From NCBI GenBank assembly GCA_024516155.1, contig JAJJXM010000027.1:62001-126000 (forward strand): a stretch of DNA of 64,000 nucleotides, given 5' to 3'. The first letter of the stretch is position 1; each line of letters opens with the position of its first letter. Below the pieces are notes generated by a model, which saw nothing but the letters and a program-made list of their open reading frames with translations, did not search any database and was not told where the DNA came from. This stretch comes from Pyronema omphalodes (lineage: Eukaryota > Ascomycota > Pezizomycetes > Pezizales > Pyronemataceae). Positions 1 through 13,401 of this stretch are shown in pieces. A program made the translations under genes and the position numbers.

Positions 1-400
1 CTGGTTGCCTGGACGCCTGCTTAGATTGATCACTGGCTACATGGCCTAGCCTAGCCTAGCTGGTTGCTAGCCAGGCACAACTTACAACTCCCATAAGATG
101 CAGACAGCGAACAGTGGACAGCAGACAGCGAACTGTGGACTATGAACAGTGGCCTACGAACAGTAGCCTATGCCCACCATATGAACAGTGGCCTATGCCC
201 ACCATATGAACAGCGGCGTATAAACAGTGGCCTACGAACCACGAACTACAAACTACGAACCACGCAAGCCACGTCAACTTCCTCATCTATATCTATAGCT
301 TCTCAGCCTGTGTATGGTCCAGACTAACATACAGTACGTATCTGTATCTTTATCTCATCTCTTTATATCTGTTCTGTATGGTGGATCTTCGAAACCCCCA

Positions 401-520
401 CCAGTCAATCCTGCACCAATACATCCTGCACCAATACATCCCCCGCCAATACATCCCCCGCCAATACATCCCCCGCCAATACATCCCCCGCCAATACATC
501 CCCCGCCAATACATCCATCC
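401..520. repeat. 15-bp minisatellite (CAATACATCCCCCGC-like)
   Basis: About eight head-to-tail 15-bp units; the first ones read CCTGCAC and the later ones CCCCCGC before CAATACATC. An open frame through it gives a Pro-Ile-His repeat, which is a by-product of the repeat and not a gene. Confidence 0.9.
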
Positions 521-997
521 ATCATCGCTCGACGCTCGACGCTATATGTACTGAACGAAGTGTTACGAAGTCAGCAAAGTCAGCAAAGTGTCACGAAGTC
601 AGCAAAGCACAATGTACTTGATACCTAATACTTGATACTTGATTTGATACGTGGAATAAGGAATCAGGAATCATGAATAAGGAATAGACAACAAAGCGGC
701 GTAGGCTGGATGACAGCGGAGAGGTGGACTTTTGATTATCTGGTAGCTTATGTAGATATGAGATGGATATGTGATGGATAGTCTAAGATTTTGAGAAGGC
801 TATGGATATGATATGGGGATGCTATGAGGATGAATATGTATGGATGCTTCGAAAGCTGAAGCCTATCTACTCATCTACTTATCTACTTTATCTACTCATC
901 CTCGGGTATCTAGATTCTAGATTCTAGACCCTGAATTCTAAACCCTAGATTCTAGACCCTGGATTTGTACCCTGGATTTGTACCCTGGATTTGTACC

Positions 998-1250
998 ACT
1001 ACCACTACAACTACAACTACAACTACAACTACAACTACAACTACAACTACAACTACAACTACAACTACAACTACAACTACAACTACAACTACAACTACAA
1101 CTACAACTACAACTACAACTACAACTACAACTACAACTACAACTACAACTACAACTACAACTACAACTACAACTACAACTACAACTACATACAACTACAA
1201 CTACAACTACAACTACAACTACATCTACACCTACATCTACATCTACACCT
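998..1250. repeat. CTACAA hexanucleotide microsatellite
   Basis: About 40 copies of CTACAA, interrupted once near 1190 and degenerating to CTACAC/CTACAT at the right end. All three forward frames and one reverse frame are open, giving Thr-, Leu/Gln-, Tyr/Asn- and Val-only products, so these ORFs are spurious. Confidence 0.95.
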
Positions 1251-1744
1251 ACAACGGATAGATGGGATCTATATATATATCTCGTTTCTAGAAATTAGTC
1301 CAGAAGCAAAAAAAAAGACAGAAAGAAAAGGATGTATTGGTGCCGGGCCGTGCCATGATATGATACCTTGAAGGGCCATACCCTACCCTACCCTGCCCTA
1401 CCCTACGTTATACGGCCCTATACGGCCCTATACAGCCCTAATCTGATCTGATCTGCCAGCTTTAGGATTTAAGCTTTAGGCTTTGGGCTTTAGGCTTTGG
1501 GCTTTGGGCTTTAAGCTTTAAGCTTTGGGCTTTAGGTGTAACTGCACTGTAACTGTGACTGTAACTGTGACTGTAACTGTGACTGGGAGATGTGTAGTTG
1601 TGTAACTATGACTGTGTGGGTTCCCGTGATTGGGAACTGGGATTGGGATTGGGATTGGGTCTGGATCAAACAAGAGCAAGCTTTTGAGAGTCAGAGAATC
1701 CAAGAGCAAAAGTTTGAGAGTCTGAGAGTTGGATATTGGACAAG

Positions 1745-2070
1745 AGCAAGAGTTTAAGAGTTTAAGAGTTAAGAGTTTAAGAGTTTAAGAGTTTAAGAGT
1801 TTAAGAGTTTAAGAGTTTAAGAGTTTAAGAGTTTAAGAGTTTAAGAGTTTAAGAGTTTAAGAGTTTAAGAGTTTAAGAGTTTAAGAGTTTAAGAGTTTAA
1901 GAGTTTAAGAGTTTAAGAGTTTAAGAGTTTAAGAGTTTAAGAGTTTAAGAGTTTAAGAGTTTAAGAGTTTAAGAGTTTAAGAGTTTAAGAGTTTAAGAGT
2001 TTAAGAGTTTAAGAGTTTAAGAGTTTAAGAGTTGGAGAGTTGGAGAGTTTAAGAGTTTAAGAGTTGGAGA
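1745..2070. repeat. 8-bp minisatellite (AGAGTTTA)n
   Basis: Roughly 36 nearly perfect copies of the octamer AGAGTTTA, passing into AGAGTTGG variants at both ends. It is flanked on the left by GCTTTGGGCTTTAGG-type short repeats (about 1460-1540). Confidence 0.95.
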
Positions 2071-2344
2071 GTTGGAGATTGGACAAGAGCAAGAGTCTAA
2101 GAGACCGAGAATCCAAGAGTCAGAGATTAAACAAAAGTCAGAGATCCCAAGATCCCAAGAGCCCAAGATCCCAAAATTCAGAGAATGAACAATACAAAAG
2201 ACATCCAGGAATCCGAAACAACTCCTCATCAAGCGTCACGCAACACCATCTAAGAGTGGAATATAAGATTATAGAATATATAGCTCCCAGCTTCCAGCTC
2301 CCAGCTCTCAGCTCCATTGCGTACGATATATACTTTATATACTT

Positions 2345-2475
2345 TATATACAACATCCAGCAGCCAGCAGCCAGCGACCAACAGCCAGCGACCAACAGCC
2401 AGCGACCAACAGCCAGCGACCAGCAGCCAGCGACCAACAGCCAGCGACCAACAGCCAACAGCCAACAGCCAAATG
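2345..2475. repeat. CAGCGACCAACAGC-like minisatellite
   Basis: Repeats of about 14 bp built from CAGC, GACCAA and CAGC blocks, about nine units, ending in CAACAGC heptamers. Several frames are open on both strands; none resembles a protein. Confidence 0.85.
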
Positions 2476-2703
2476 GAAGTATACTCTGAACTCTGGCCTC
2501 CATACTCCATCCTCCAAACTCCAAAAGCAACCACCCAACACTCAACACTCAACACTCCACAACACCACCAAAATTCGAAATTCGAAACCAAGAAACCAAG
2601 AAACCAAGAAACAAGTGGGTTCATTAACCATATCTTGTTCCTGGATACTATATCATTCCGTTATCCTAGGTCCTACCTGGACTCTAGACTCTAGGGAGAT
2701 TGA

Positions 2704-2935
2704 TATATGTGGCTGTTGTGGCTGTTGTGACTGTTGTGACTGTTGTGGCTGTTGTGGCTGTTGTGGCTGTTGTGGCTGTTGTGGCTGATTCATATATCGT
2801 GCATCACAGTGACCCATCATTCATCACAGTGACCAATCACAATCACAATCACAATCACAATCACAATCACAATCACAATCACAATCACAATCACAATCAC
2901 AATCACAATCACAATCACAGCCACAATCACATTTC
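2704..2935. repeat. TGGCTGTTG nonamer followed by AATCAC hexamer repeats
   Basis: Two adjacent arrays: about nine copies of the 9-bp unit TGGCTGTTG with TGACTGTTG variants (2704-2790), then about 17 copies of AATCAC (2830-2932). Confidence 0.9.
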
Positions 2936-3224
2936 ACCTCACCCGTCATTATGGAATACAAAAACACAAAGACATAACCGATAGGAAATAGTAACTACCT
3001 AGTAATAATAATACAGTAGGCCTGGGTATATGCAGCTGAAGCGAGCAACAAGCAAGAAACAGCCGCAGAAAATACTGTGGACTTATGGGCTTATGGACTT
3101 ATGGACTTATGGACTTATGTGTATATTCTATGGTTTCTATATAGAGTTGAATTGTATCGACTTTTAAATTTTAAGGGATTGGTAGTTGAGTATTTGAGCA
3201 GATGAGTATTTGGGCAGTTAAGTA

Positions 3225-3350
3225 TTTGGGCAGGTAAGCAGTTAAGCAGTTAAGCAGTTAAGCAGTTAAGCAGTTAAGCAGTTAAGCAGTTAAGCAGTTA
3301 AGCAGTTAAGCAGTTAAGCAGTTAAGCAGTTAAGCAGTTAAGCAGTTAAT
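3225..3350. repeat. 8-bp minisatellite (AGCAGTTA)n
   Basis: About 14 copies of AGCAGTTA, preceded by diverged GAGTATTTGGGCAG units. The 8-bp period is shared with the arrays at 1745-2070 and 62380-62935. Confidence 0.9.
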
Positions 3351-3869
3351 CAATCAAGCCAATCTTACCAATCCCGGATGACGAGTCAATCACTAGCTAC
3401 ATTTTGTGGACTATATGTTAATATACTCCTCCCCACACCGCTCAGGTATGATTTAACAGCTACAATAAAAACATACAATAAATGTCTGGACCCTGCATAA
3501 ACCACAAGGACGTGTATGCTGAAGTTTAACTACAGATGTAAGTTGTAACCTACATATACTGCAATATATAGCAAAGTATCAACCTACAGATAGATGTTAA
3601 TCAATATAGAAGAAGACAATGATGGGGTTTAAGATATATTAAATATATTAAATATATTCCAACGGAACTATGTAGAACGAGAGAATTGAGAGATATGAAA
3701 GCTGGAAGCAAGATTTACATAAAGAGTAAGAACCCGTGGCGTTTTTAAGCCTTGACTTGTAATTCGAGTCTCGTGTGGTTATGAAAAATTTCGTAAGCCA
3801 TCCGGGTGTGAATTATGGTGGAGACCATCGGCTTGCTGTTTTAGCTTTTCGGGGGTTTGGGGTTTTTGG

Positions 3870-3900
<31 letters not shown>

Positions 3901-6401
3901 GAGTTGGCTAGTATTGAAATTGGCATTTGGTGTTGGCGAAAAGAATAAAGAAATGATTGATGCTGGGATCATAGATCAAGGGTGTAAGTATTGCGTATCC
4001 GATGTTTATTGTTTGATGTTTGGTGTTAGATATTCGATATGGTAGTTATAGGTTATAGATTATAACCCGATGGATATGGTATAGGTCTTGTATGTATAGG
4101 TTATTGGCAGCTGGCTACAGCCAACTTAAGAAACCGATGAATGGTTAAATCTATGACCTGTCATCAACCAATACATTCCCAAATACTGTTGTTCAAACAT
4201 TATTCCAGCAATACATACTGCATACACAATACCATTACGGCAGTATCAATTCACTTTTGATAAGCTACTTAAGCTGGCTGCTGTTTGTGAGCGATCATAA
4301 TGATATCTATTATCTGTTATTTACCGTCTTGTACTTTCGGTGACTTGGAGACTTGGGGACTTGGATTGCCTGGTGCATATCGATGATTCCATCTCCACAT
4401 GAAAAAAACTTAACAATACAACGAACCACTCATGCAATGATTTGTTTCTGCTACATGCATATTCATTATTGCTTTTGTTGATCGGGGGTTTTGAGTTCTG
4501 GTTTTTCGGTTATGTATGGAGGAGACTATTTTTTGGGGAGATAAGAATATCATTACCAGGATGCCAGGAAAAGTATATCAGGCCCTGGAGTCCGGAACAG
4601 AAGCATGTAATTCGAGTTTTCAAGAAGAAGTTAAGAATGTACAATCAAAATAATAAGTACGCAGGTCTCAACAATTTCATCCTCAGATACAGATTCCTTG
4701 CATATTTCAAAATCGATCTGCATTTGAAATATTTTTGAAAACTAAGCTTTCGGTGAGCAGATTTCTGAGATTGATTGTAAATTCATTAGCTTAGCAGGAA
4801 CCACTTCGCGGCCTCGATGGAGTGGGGTATGTCAGGGTAAAACCACGCTCCCGCTACATACCAGCAAGTGATAACCCATGATACAGTTTTCCAGCTTCCA
4901 GCATTACCCTATGCATGTATCGAATCAACTGATAATTCATGGCTCAAATATCAGACTTTCAACAGTTAAACTAGTGGTGTTGTCGGCTTGCTATTCTGAA
5001 GCTCGATTATTCTTTGTTCCACCGACCTCTCGAATATTGTCAAGCCGAAATTCCAGTGCCATTCCAGTGCATCTTATAAACTACCTTTGTGCGCAGTTTG
5101 ATTGTTTCATGCATTGCATTGTTCTACGGTTTAGGACTGCCTCAAATCTAGCGATGCCTTACGCCAGCGTCCCGATTTCCAAAGTGCAAAGTCTACCGCC
5201 CAGCGGCTGAAGAACAAGCTTGAACCCCTCCTCCCCTCAGAAGCTGAAAAAATTGCCCAAAAGAGGCCCAAGCTCCAGCCTTATGTTCGCACCGCACGTT
5301 TTCCACATTGTTAAACTCAAAATACCAAAGTCCAACCAGCTAAGAGCTTTCTGCCCTGTGCTCAGCTTCCAATCTCCGTATCCGTTTTCCGATCATTCCT
5401 ATCAACGTTACCTATCTTCCATCAACCATAAAATCGCGCCTCCCTACCAGAAGGCGTTACCCGATAATTGAATGCCTACTCCCCTACGATTCTACGAACA
5501 ACCGCTACTGATACTTACTTCATCTCACAATCGAAACAGTTTCTAGCCTTCTTCTTCTCACTCTATTTCTAGCTTCCGGAATTCATAACCAGCCCCCGAG
5601 GCCTTGTATGGACCCAAATTATCTCTCCCCCTTAAGCTGCTGCACCCGGGAACTTTTACTACGTCGAGCTCCACAATTACTACTTATACTACGAACAGAC
5701 GGAACAAAAGAAACCACGGGAATAAAGAGTAAACCTCGAATTCGGCGATTGAGCATTTCCAAAGACCGACCTACGAATAAAGAAGACGAATCCTCGTCTC
5801 CGTCATCTCGACCCTCACCCGCAACGACGAGATCTAGACCCCAGCTAAAGAGGGGAGGGAGAAAAGTCACTTTCGACTGTGAAGAGGGAACAAAGGAAAA
5901 GAAAAGGGTCGAGAACACTGAGAAAGAGCAAGAGAAAGACGAACAGACCGTGATTGCAACAGCTTTCAATTTTGTTCTAGATTGCGTGTTTGATCTGGTC
6001 TGTGATTCGCAGGTTGCGAGTCCTGTGGTCATTTAAAGTTGTCACGTCACATACAACCGTCGCGAAGATTAACTTTACAGAGACAGAGCTTTGGTTGTGT
6101 TCACCTCCAGTTGCAGCTCCTTGCTAACCCTGGTCAACCTGTCACAACGCTCGTCACCGTCGGTTATCCGGACTAGAGATTCCAGTGTCAACTCTAGCTT
6201 CACAACACCCACTCACCTCACGCTAATTCAACTAGTTTCGCCTAGCCTAGCCCGTCTAGACAGTCCAACAGCAACGACGTCGTTCCAGCACAAAGGCAAG
6301 CTCGACCGCTCAAACGTGACGATCCCCGACAAAAAGGCTACCTCGTGCTCCAACTGAACAAACCATAACGACGAGACACGACCCGGAATACCACAGCAGA
6401 A
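3351..6401. other. Intergenic, no supported gene
   Basis: Mostly AT-rich, with a T homopolymer at about 3872-3900. The longest open frames are 4442-4738, 4878-5210 and 5608-6036. The last (142 codons, basic, Ser/Pro-rich) is open on the opposite strand too and has no recognisable domain. The final 300 bp before the carrier start are C/A-rich, as expected of a fungal promoter and 5' leader. Confidence 0.5.
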
Positions 6402-7963
6402 ATGAGTCTTGAACCGAAATCCAAAGACGCGGAGGATGCTAATAAGGTATGTCAAGGAAAGACTGGGGGATTGATGTTCCGGCGCGATTGAGACGGAGGT
6501 GATCACGATGGATGGCGACACGTGGGATAGATTACCTGCTACCTTCCGCCTCCTCATAATCCACAATTCTAGATAGAACTTTAAGCTGAGTTCAACTGAA
6601 TCTCTCACTGACACATTCGCTTCTTTATAGCTCCCCACTACCCCCACCACCCCCACCACCGTTGATGCCGCCGCCGACGCTGCACCATCAAAAGCGCCTT
6701 CTACGCTAGCTTACTACCTCAAGCAACCTCTAACGGCCTCCTTTGTCGCTGGAGGAGTAGCAGGAGCAGTGTCAAGAACTGTTGTTTCTCCATTGGAGAG
6801 ATTGAAGATTATTTTCCAGGTACAGGGTCCGGGAAATGTGTCGTACAATGGAGTTGGACCGGCGCTTTTGAAGATGTGGAAAGAGGAAGGTTGGAGAGGA
6901 TTAATGAGGTATGTTCCACACTATTGATTTACTACGATCCGCTGCTTTGGCGAGTGGAGAGGTGGGATCATGGGACTTAGGGCTTCGAACAGAGGGGGCT
7001 TTGGGCGAGGGCAACGGATGCCCTGAGTAAAGCTCGAGTCCCGAGTCTGGAATGCAAAGAGGAGGGCCGGTGGGATTGCGGTTCTGAATATTAACTAACA
7101 TGTGCCTACTTCACAGAGGAAATGGTACCAACTGTATCCGCATTGTTCCCTACTCCGCAGTCCAATTCTCTTCCTACACCGTTTACAAGAAGGTCCATTT
7201 CCCTCCCTATCACCAGGCCGTTCAGGCCCTCTACTTCTCCCACTAATCTCAATTCAATTACAGTGGTTCACCCCCGAAAGTGGTGAAATGGATGCCTACC
7301 GTCGTCTCCTCAGTGGAGCCATGGCAGGAGTCACCTCCGTCGTTGCCACCTACCCTCTCGACATTGTCCGTACTCGTCTCTCCATCCAGTCCGCCTCTTT
7401 CGAAGCCCTTGGAAAAAAGCAGGCCAAGCTCCCCGGAATGTTTACTACTATGAAGAACATGTATGTGACTGAAGGAGGAACGGTCGCGTTGTACCGAGGA
7501 TTGGGACCGACTTTGGCCGGTGTTGCCCCGTATGTGGGAATTAACTTCGCTACTTACGAGGCTGTGAGAAAGGCGCTCACTCCGGAGGGAAAAGAGAATC
7601 CCTCGGCTCTCGGAAAGTTGCTTGCTGGTGGTGCAAGTGGTGCTGTAGCGCAGAGCATTACTTATCCGTTTGAGTAAGTTCCCTTGCATTATCGAGCTGT
7701 GAAAGCGATGGTGTTGGAATTGGATACTAATCGCTCACAGTGTTCTCCGCCGTCGTTTCCAAGTCAACACAATGTCCGGAATCGGTTACAAGTACAAGGG
7801 ACTCGGAGACGCAATCCGTATCATTGTCCGTAACGAAGGAATCAAGGGTCTCTACAAAGGTCTCCTACCAAATCTTTTGAAAGTTGCCCCAAGCATAGGC
7901 AGTTCTTTCTTGAGTTATGAGATTACCAGAGATCTTATGACTGGGTTGGCGGGAGGCATCTAA
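6402..7963 (+). CDS. Mitochondrial solute carrier (SLC25 family), YPR011C-like
   Basis: Inner-membrane transporter of the mitochondrial carrier family. My gene model is exons 6402-6446, 6631-6908, 7117-7192, 7264-7673 and 7741-7963, 343 residues, all phases consistent. It has the three tandem carrier repeats, each opening with a PX[DE]XX[RK] signature: SPLERLK, YPLDIVR and, across the last intron, YPFDVLR. Other carrier-typical stretches are RGNGTNCIRIVPYSAVQF and YKGLLPNLLKVAPS. The N-terminus is a short Thr/Pro/Ala-rich tail. The closest relative I recognise is yeast YPR011C, reported to carry APS/PAPS; plant and animal relatives carry CoA or ATP-Mg, so the substrate is inferred. The third intron (7193-7263) has a weak donor, GTCCAT, but without it the frame is lost. 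Confidence 0.88.
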
Positions 7964-10244
7964 ACTATCACCACTATCAGCACTAGCACCCCTAGCGGAT
8001 CACAATTAACGAGGGGATGATGAGTGGATAAGGGGGGATAGTATGGGAATAGAGAAGGCAAAGAATCTTGGGAATATCGAGAGATAATTAGGTAAAATGG
8101 GATACTGGATACGGCAAAGGCAGAATGGGAGGTTCTTTGCTTTAATAATATCCAGGTTTTTTGCATCATAGAGGTGAGATGGCAAAGCTGAAAAAGAAAA
8201 GCAGGCTCAGCGAATATGGCAGGAGGGCAAAGATGGGCGTTAGATGCTAGAGGAGGAAGCGTACCTCAATTTCGATGCATGGCGGATCTTTAGGAGATCT
8301 TCAAGGAGGGAGGGGGGTTATCTCACTTTCTTTTTCTTTACTTACTGCCTACTACTTTCGTTTTTTTTTTCTTTTTGTTTACGCGGTTTTAGGGTTGCGA
8401 AAGGTTTTATTTTGCTTATATTGCTTGCTTTCTTTTCGCGAATATGGTGTTTTCTTTTTACAATAAGGTTAAATTTGGGGAAGGAGAGCAGGATCCAGGA
8501 GCGGAGATTGAGGTTCCTGGCGCTCGACTTCGTTTTGGGCTAAGGTAGGCGGCCGTACACTTATGGTCAAGATGGTAGTTTTGTATATTCAATCTACTTA
8601 TCTTAGCTAAGTGCAGCTGAAGGAGAATACTTGGAAGCCATCTTTGGAATGGACGGGGGGTTTTTGTGAATACCTTTTCTTTTACACCTCTTAGTTTTTA
8701 CATAGTGTCAAGTGTTTCCTTTTTTTGTTCTTGTGGATTTTATTTTGGTGGGAGAGGCGGAAAAGTAGATAATCATGAAACTGTTTCTAGTATCAAAGTT
8801 TTTTTTGGCACTTTATGAAAATTGCGGTGAAGGTTGTAATGAGGCTTTTACAAGTCAAAATCCGACTTGACGTTGACACCTACATACTCTAGCTACCCCG
8901 CGCTTTCTACTCGCGTTAAGCCGTCTGGAGCTCATTACCACCTTCTTAATTTGGAGCTCATGAGCTTAAGCCTTAAGCTGGGGTGCTCGTGGTCGTACCC
9001 ATTCTTAACGTGAGCTTAACCGGTGGGAACTGTCTCGTGATACGCTTGACCTCGTGATGGTACCTTGAGGCTTCGAACTCAGAACCCAATGATGAGAGCG
9101 AATGAGGCGGAGGAGAAGGACCCGGGGATTGGTCATGCTGGATAGAAATTCTTAGTTGGTGATAGAGGTTTGGCTTTTATGTATACTTGGCTTGCTATAA
9201 GAGTTCTCGCTATCTGAACGAAAATCTCATGGGTTCGAGGAAATTTAAACAACGAATAGATGGTGATCCTTATGTAACTTATGCTGCATGCTGCAATTTC
9301 TCGCAGTTAAAGTTACGCTTGCTTCGTCCCTGCAGATTCAGCTTTGTTTTTAGATATGCCGATAGGTCCGGCAGGGACAAGAAAGAGGACTGTGGAGTGA
9401 TAAGCTTTTGGGAGAAGATTCGTATGATTATTTTGTTCTTTTATTTGAGCAGGCTTTGTGAAATTTGGATCTGGAGTCTATCCTAAGGCCATGGTCTTGA
9501 GAGAATATGTAGAGCTTCCTGCGATTATTCTTCCATACGATTTCCATTCTTCTTTGTTCGCTTGGCCTACTCTAGGCATTCGTAGCTTCATTCCCGTTTG
9601 TAGCTTCGGGCTTCGCTTCATTTCCGCTTCAGGTCTGGGAAGTAACCATTATTCTAAATCCATAGCGCCGTCTTATACCCGTTCTCCACTTCCGCTTCGT
9701 TCATCATCGAATTCAGTCTCACGCGTCTCTGTCACACATCGGACTTTATCAGGTTCAGGTTGCTCTACATATCTCAACCATACCCCTCACCTCACCTACC
9801 ATCGTATAACGGTCAGGGACCCACCCCACTCAGCTAACCCACCAACACCACCACCCTCGCTGCTACCGTCGCGTACCTCTCATCTCTCAGCTCCCCACAA
9901 GTCTACAGCTCTCCCACCCCCGGAACAACACCACCACGGCTTTCATTCGAAGCACACGATACACAACTCTACACCTAGAGCTACCTTGTTCACGGGAAAC
10001 GACTCGGACTGTCAAACTAGAGACACAACATAGCTGTTAGGGTCTGTTCCAGCTTGTGTACTGCTGCATAGCTCTAGCTTTCCATCTGCTTGCTCAGCTA
10101 CACCTCAGTCCACGCCTACAGCAACCCGACCACAATACACTCCATCACATCACAACAAACTTCAACACTCCGCCACCAGCTTGATTCCCGCATTTACATC
10201 CTCCACACGTCCTCCTTCCGTCGGCACCTACTACAACCGTAATC
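7964..10244. other. Intergenic, no supported gene
   Basis: Carries the 3' flank of the carrier gene and the 5' flank of ATG7. T-rich stretches lie at 8330-8370 and 8650-8760. ORFs at 8244-8543, 9187-9486 and 9458-10033 are compositionally poor and match no family I know. The last 300 bp are C-rich (CCACCACC-type) and probably promoter/leader of ATG7. Confidence 0.5.
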
Positions 10245-12672
10245 ATGGCTTCAGGCAAACTTCAGTTCGCACCATTCGAATCCTTAATCGAACTGCCGTT
10301 TTACTACAGTTTGGCACAGCATAAGATAGACTTTGATAAGCTGGATGATTCCCCGAGGAGGGTTATGGGGAGATATCTTCCGAAGGATGCTCAGAGAATG
10401 CAAATCAGTGGTGATGCGCTGGGCGCTGATGAGTAGGTTTTCTATTTCTTTGGCTTTATGACTTTATGGGCTTTGCAGGTTTCGCGGGCTTCGCGGGCTT
10501 CATGGTCGCTGGGGGGTTAAGGGCTTTCCGAGTTCACTGATTTACAAGCTCACAAGCCCGGAATCCCACTGATTTGCTATTGAACCTCAAGTGCTGACGA
10601 ATGATATAGTGTCGCAAAGGATGCTTGCCGTGCCGAGGGCATGATTAAAAACTTTAATACACTTGAAGATTTCAAGAAGGCAGATAGACCATTAATTTTG
10701 AAGCGCATTGCGACTACGGTTTGTTTTACCTCTTTTTCTGCTATTTAGGTTATTTCTAATAGAAGATCTTAGATTTGGGATGCTATTCTAGATGGATCTG
10801 TCTACTCATGTCCTTCCTTGCTGTCTTCCTTTTTGATTCTCTCATACGCCGACTTGAAGAAGTACAAGTTTCACCACCTATTTGCATTCCCTGCATTTAT
10901 CTCACAGCCAACCTGGACCATGGCCTCCCCCATCACTCGCCTCGATGCCAGCCAGACTGCATCCCTTGTAGACTCCGTCAACTCCTGGAAATACCAAAAT
11001 GATTCACGTCAGCGTGGATTCTTTTTGGTTAAGCAAGACCGAAGCCAATTCGAAATTGCTAGCTTGGGGGCTTTTGAGAGAGGGTTTTTTGGACCTGATG
11101 TTGATCCTCGCGATCGTATGGTTGCTTTCGTTGACCCGTCAGACTATGCAGACAACCCAGGGTGGCCTCTTAGAAACCTCCTCGTTCTTGTTAGAAAGAG
11201 ATGGGGATGGAAGAGTGTCAGAATTCTTTGTTATAGAGACAGTCACGCTCATCGTTATGAGCCTAGGAGTATTATCTTGGACCTTAAGCTCGAGGAGGAT
11301 GGAAGCGTTGAGAACCTTTCCTTGAATGATGAAATGCCAAAGATTGTCGGATGGGAGAAAAACGAGGAGAACCAGATCCGTCCAAGAATTGCGAATCTCT
11401 CAGCACAGATGGATCCCAAGGTCCAGGCGGATATCAATGTTGACCTCAATCTAAAGCTCATGAAGTGGAGAGTAGCACCAGACCTCGACCTTGAAAAGAT
11501 CAAGGCCACAAAATGTCTTCTCCTCGGAGCCGGAACCCTAGGATCTTATGTTGGAAGAATCCTCCTTGGATGGGGTGTCAAACATATCTCCTTTGTCGAC
11601 TCCGGCACCGTCTCTTTCTCCAACCCTGTCCGTCAGCCGCTGTTTACATTTGAAGACTGCATCGGTGGAAAGACTAAGAAAGCTACACAAGCCGCTGAGG
11701 CTATGAAGGCGATTTACCCCAATGTCCACGTCAAGGGGTACGATATGACTGTTCCCATGGCTGCACACCCCTTCAGTGCCGCTCAAGAGCCTGAAGTCAA
11801 GGCGGATTATGAGAAGCTGAAAGAGCTTTTTGAGACTCATGATGCTATTTTCTTGCTTATGGATACCCGTGAGTCTCGTTGGTTGCCCACGGTAATGGGA
11901 AAGTCCATGGGCAAGATTGTCATGAATGCTGCGCTGGGATTTGACACCTACGTTGTTATGCGTCATGGTGTTAAGCCTGCTAAATTTGAGTCTGGAATCG
12001 AGGGGGATATGAAGGGCGAGGAATTGGGTTGTTACTATTGTAACGATGTTGTGGTTCCCGGAGACGTAAGTTCCATGTGACTGACTACTTTTGAAGCAAG
12101 ATTCTCTTTGCAGAAGCTTGATCGAACAATGATCTTGAATGAGTGATACTGATGATTGAAATAGTCTTTGACTGGTGCTACACTAGACCAGCAGTGTACC
12201 GTCACCCGTCCAGGTGTCGCTCCTCTAGCCTCCGCGTACCTGACCGAGCTCCTCGTCTCGATCGTTCAACATCCTCTTGGGTATGTCTAATTCCTCAGAT
12301 CCCACTAATCTAGCCTCTTATACTAAAACTAATACCCTCCTCTCTAGACCCGCCGCCCCAGCTCCTCAGGATATCACCAAAGCGGACCGTGGAAACCACC
12401 CGCTAGGCCACATCCCGCATACTCTCCGTGGATTCCTGGCCAGCTTCCAGAATATGACAGTTAAGGGATCCGCATATGACTGTTGCTCAGCATGCTCAGA
12501 TAAGATTATCAACGCTTATGAAAAGGGCGGTTGGGAGTTTGTAAAGCGTGCTCTATGTGAACGCGGTTATGTCGATGAAGTATCGGGACTTGCGGAGGTT
12601 CAGAGATTGGCCGAACAGGCGGATGCGGCGGGATGGGGAAGTGATGACGATGGAGAGGATGAGGATTTTTAG
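10245..12672 (+). CDS. ATG7: Ubiquitin-like modifier-activating enzyme Atg7 (autophagy E1)
   Basis: E1-like enzyme that activates Atg8 and Atg12 and passes them to Atg3 and Atg10 during autophagosome formation in the cytosol. Model: exons 10245-10432, 10610-10718, 10773-12065, 12165-12280 and 12348-12672, 676 residues, in frame throughout. The N-terminal domain starts [18 protein letters not shown] and continues through [19 protein letters not shown] and [19 protein letters not shown]. The adenylation domain has the nucleotide loop [14 protein letters not shown], then [13 protein letters not shown]. The catalytic cysteine lies in [11 protein letters not shown] (exon 4), matching Cys507 of yeast and Cys572 of human ATG7. 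The protein ends in the usual acidic tail (DDDGEDEDF). Size is close to the fungal norm (about 630-700). No Atg8-interacting partner gene is nearby. Confidence 0.96.
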
Positions 12673-13361
12673 ATCCCTGGATCAGTAGAGAGAAGGACAT
12701 CATGATTGACATGAGATGGAATGTAGCCATAAAGAAATAGTTATGGGTATGGTATTGTAGCGGAATAATGAGTCAAAATGCTACATAGATGGTTGGCGTA
12801 TGGAGTTTGGAGCTTGGAAAAGCGGGAACTCATTGTTTAGAGCCCTGGATTTTGGGTCTTTGGTTTTGTTTTTTTGGATGGGTGGAGTCGCTGAGTGGGT
12901 GGGTGAGCGAAGGGGGGAGAAATGGAAGTACGGGGAGAAGGGGATATGATAATACCTACATCGCAGATGATAAATAATATCTGCGATGCATTTTTTTTGT
13001 ATGGTTTTTCCACAGCGTTTTCAACTCTGGGCTGTTTTTGTTACATAGATAGCTACAGATACACCTAACTCTTTATGGCTGTTACTTAGAGGGTAATAAT
13101 TATTTGGTAGTTTTACAGAAGAGCTCTGTTTTTTTTTTGGAAGCGGAAAGAAAAGGATGTGGAATATTAACTCCTGATTATCCTGCATGCCTGGAATGTA
13201 AAAATGGGCTTGTTATGGGCTGGTTGGTTGGTATGTGATTCTTTTTTGTTGTTGTTGTGTTTGTAATACAACTTATCTGCAATATTTGGAACTGGAATTG
13301 GAATAGTTAAATTAATCCAAACAGACTTCTTACTTCGTTTTTCGTTTTCTTTTCTTTTATT

Positions 13362-13401
<40 letters not shown>

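Noticed and set aside
952..1371. Poly-Thr, poly-Val, Leu-Gln and Tyr-Asn ORFs
   Set aside because: All frames of the CTACAA microsatellite are open.
1375..1440. CCCTACCCTACCCTGCCC looked telomere-like
   Set aside because: Only a few copies, mixed with TATACGGCCC words, and the unit is not the fungal TTAGGG repeat; one more short minisatellite.
5608..6036. 142-codon Ser/Pro/Lys-rich ORF upstream of the carrier gene
   Set aside because: Open on both strands, no domain and no visible splice partner; left as unassigned.
9180..9245. GGTTCGAGG looked like a tRNA B box
   Set aside because: No matching A box, anticodon arm or acceptor stem around it. No tRNA was found in the window.
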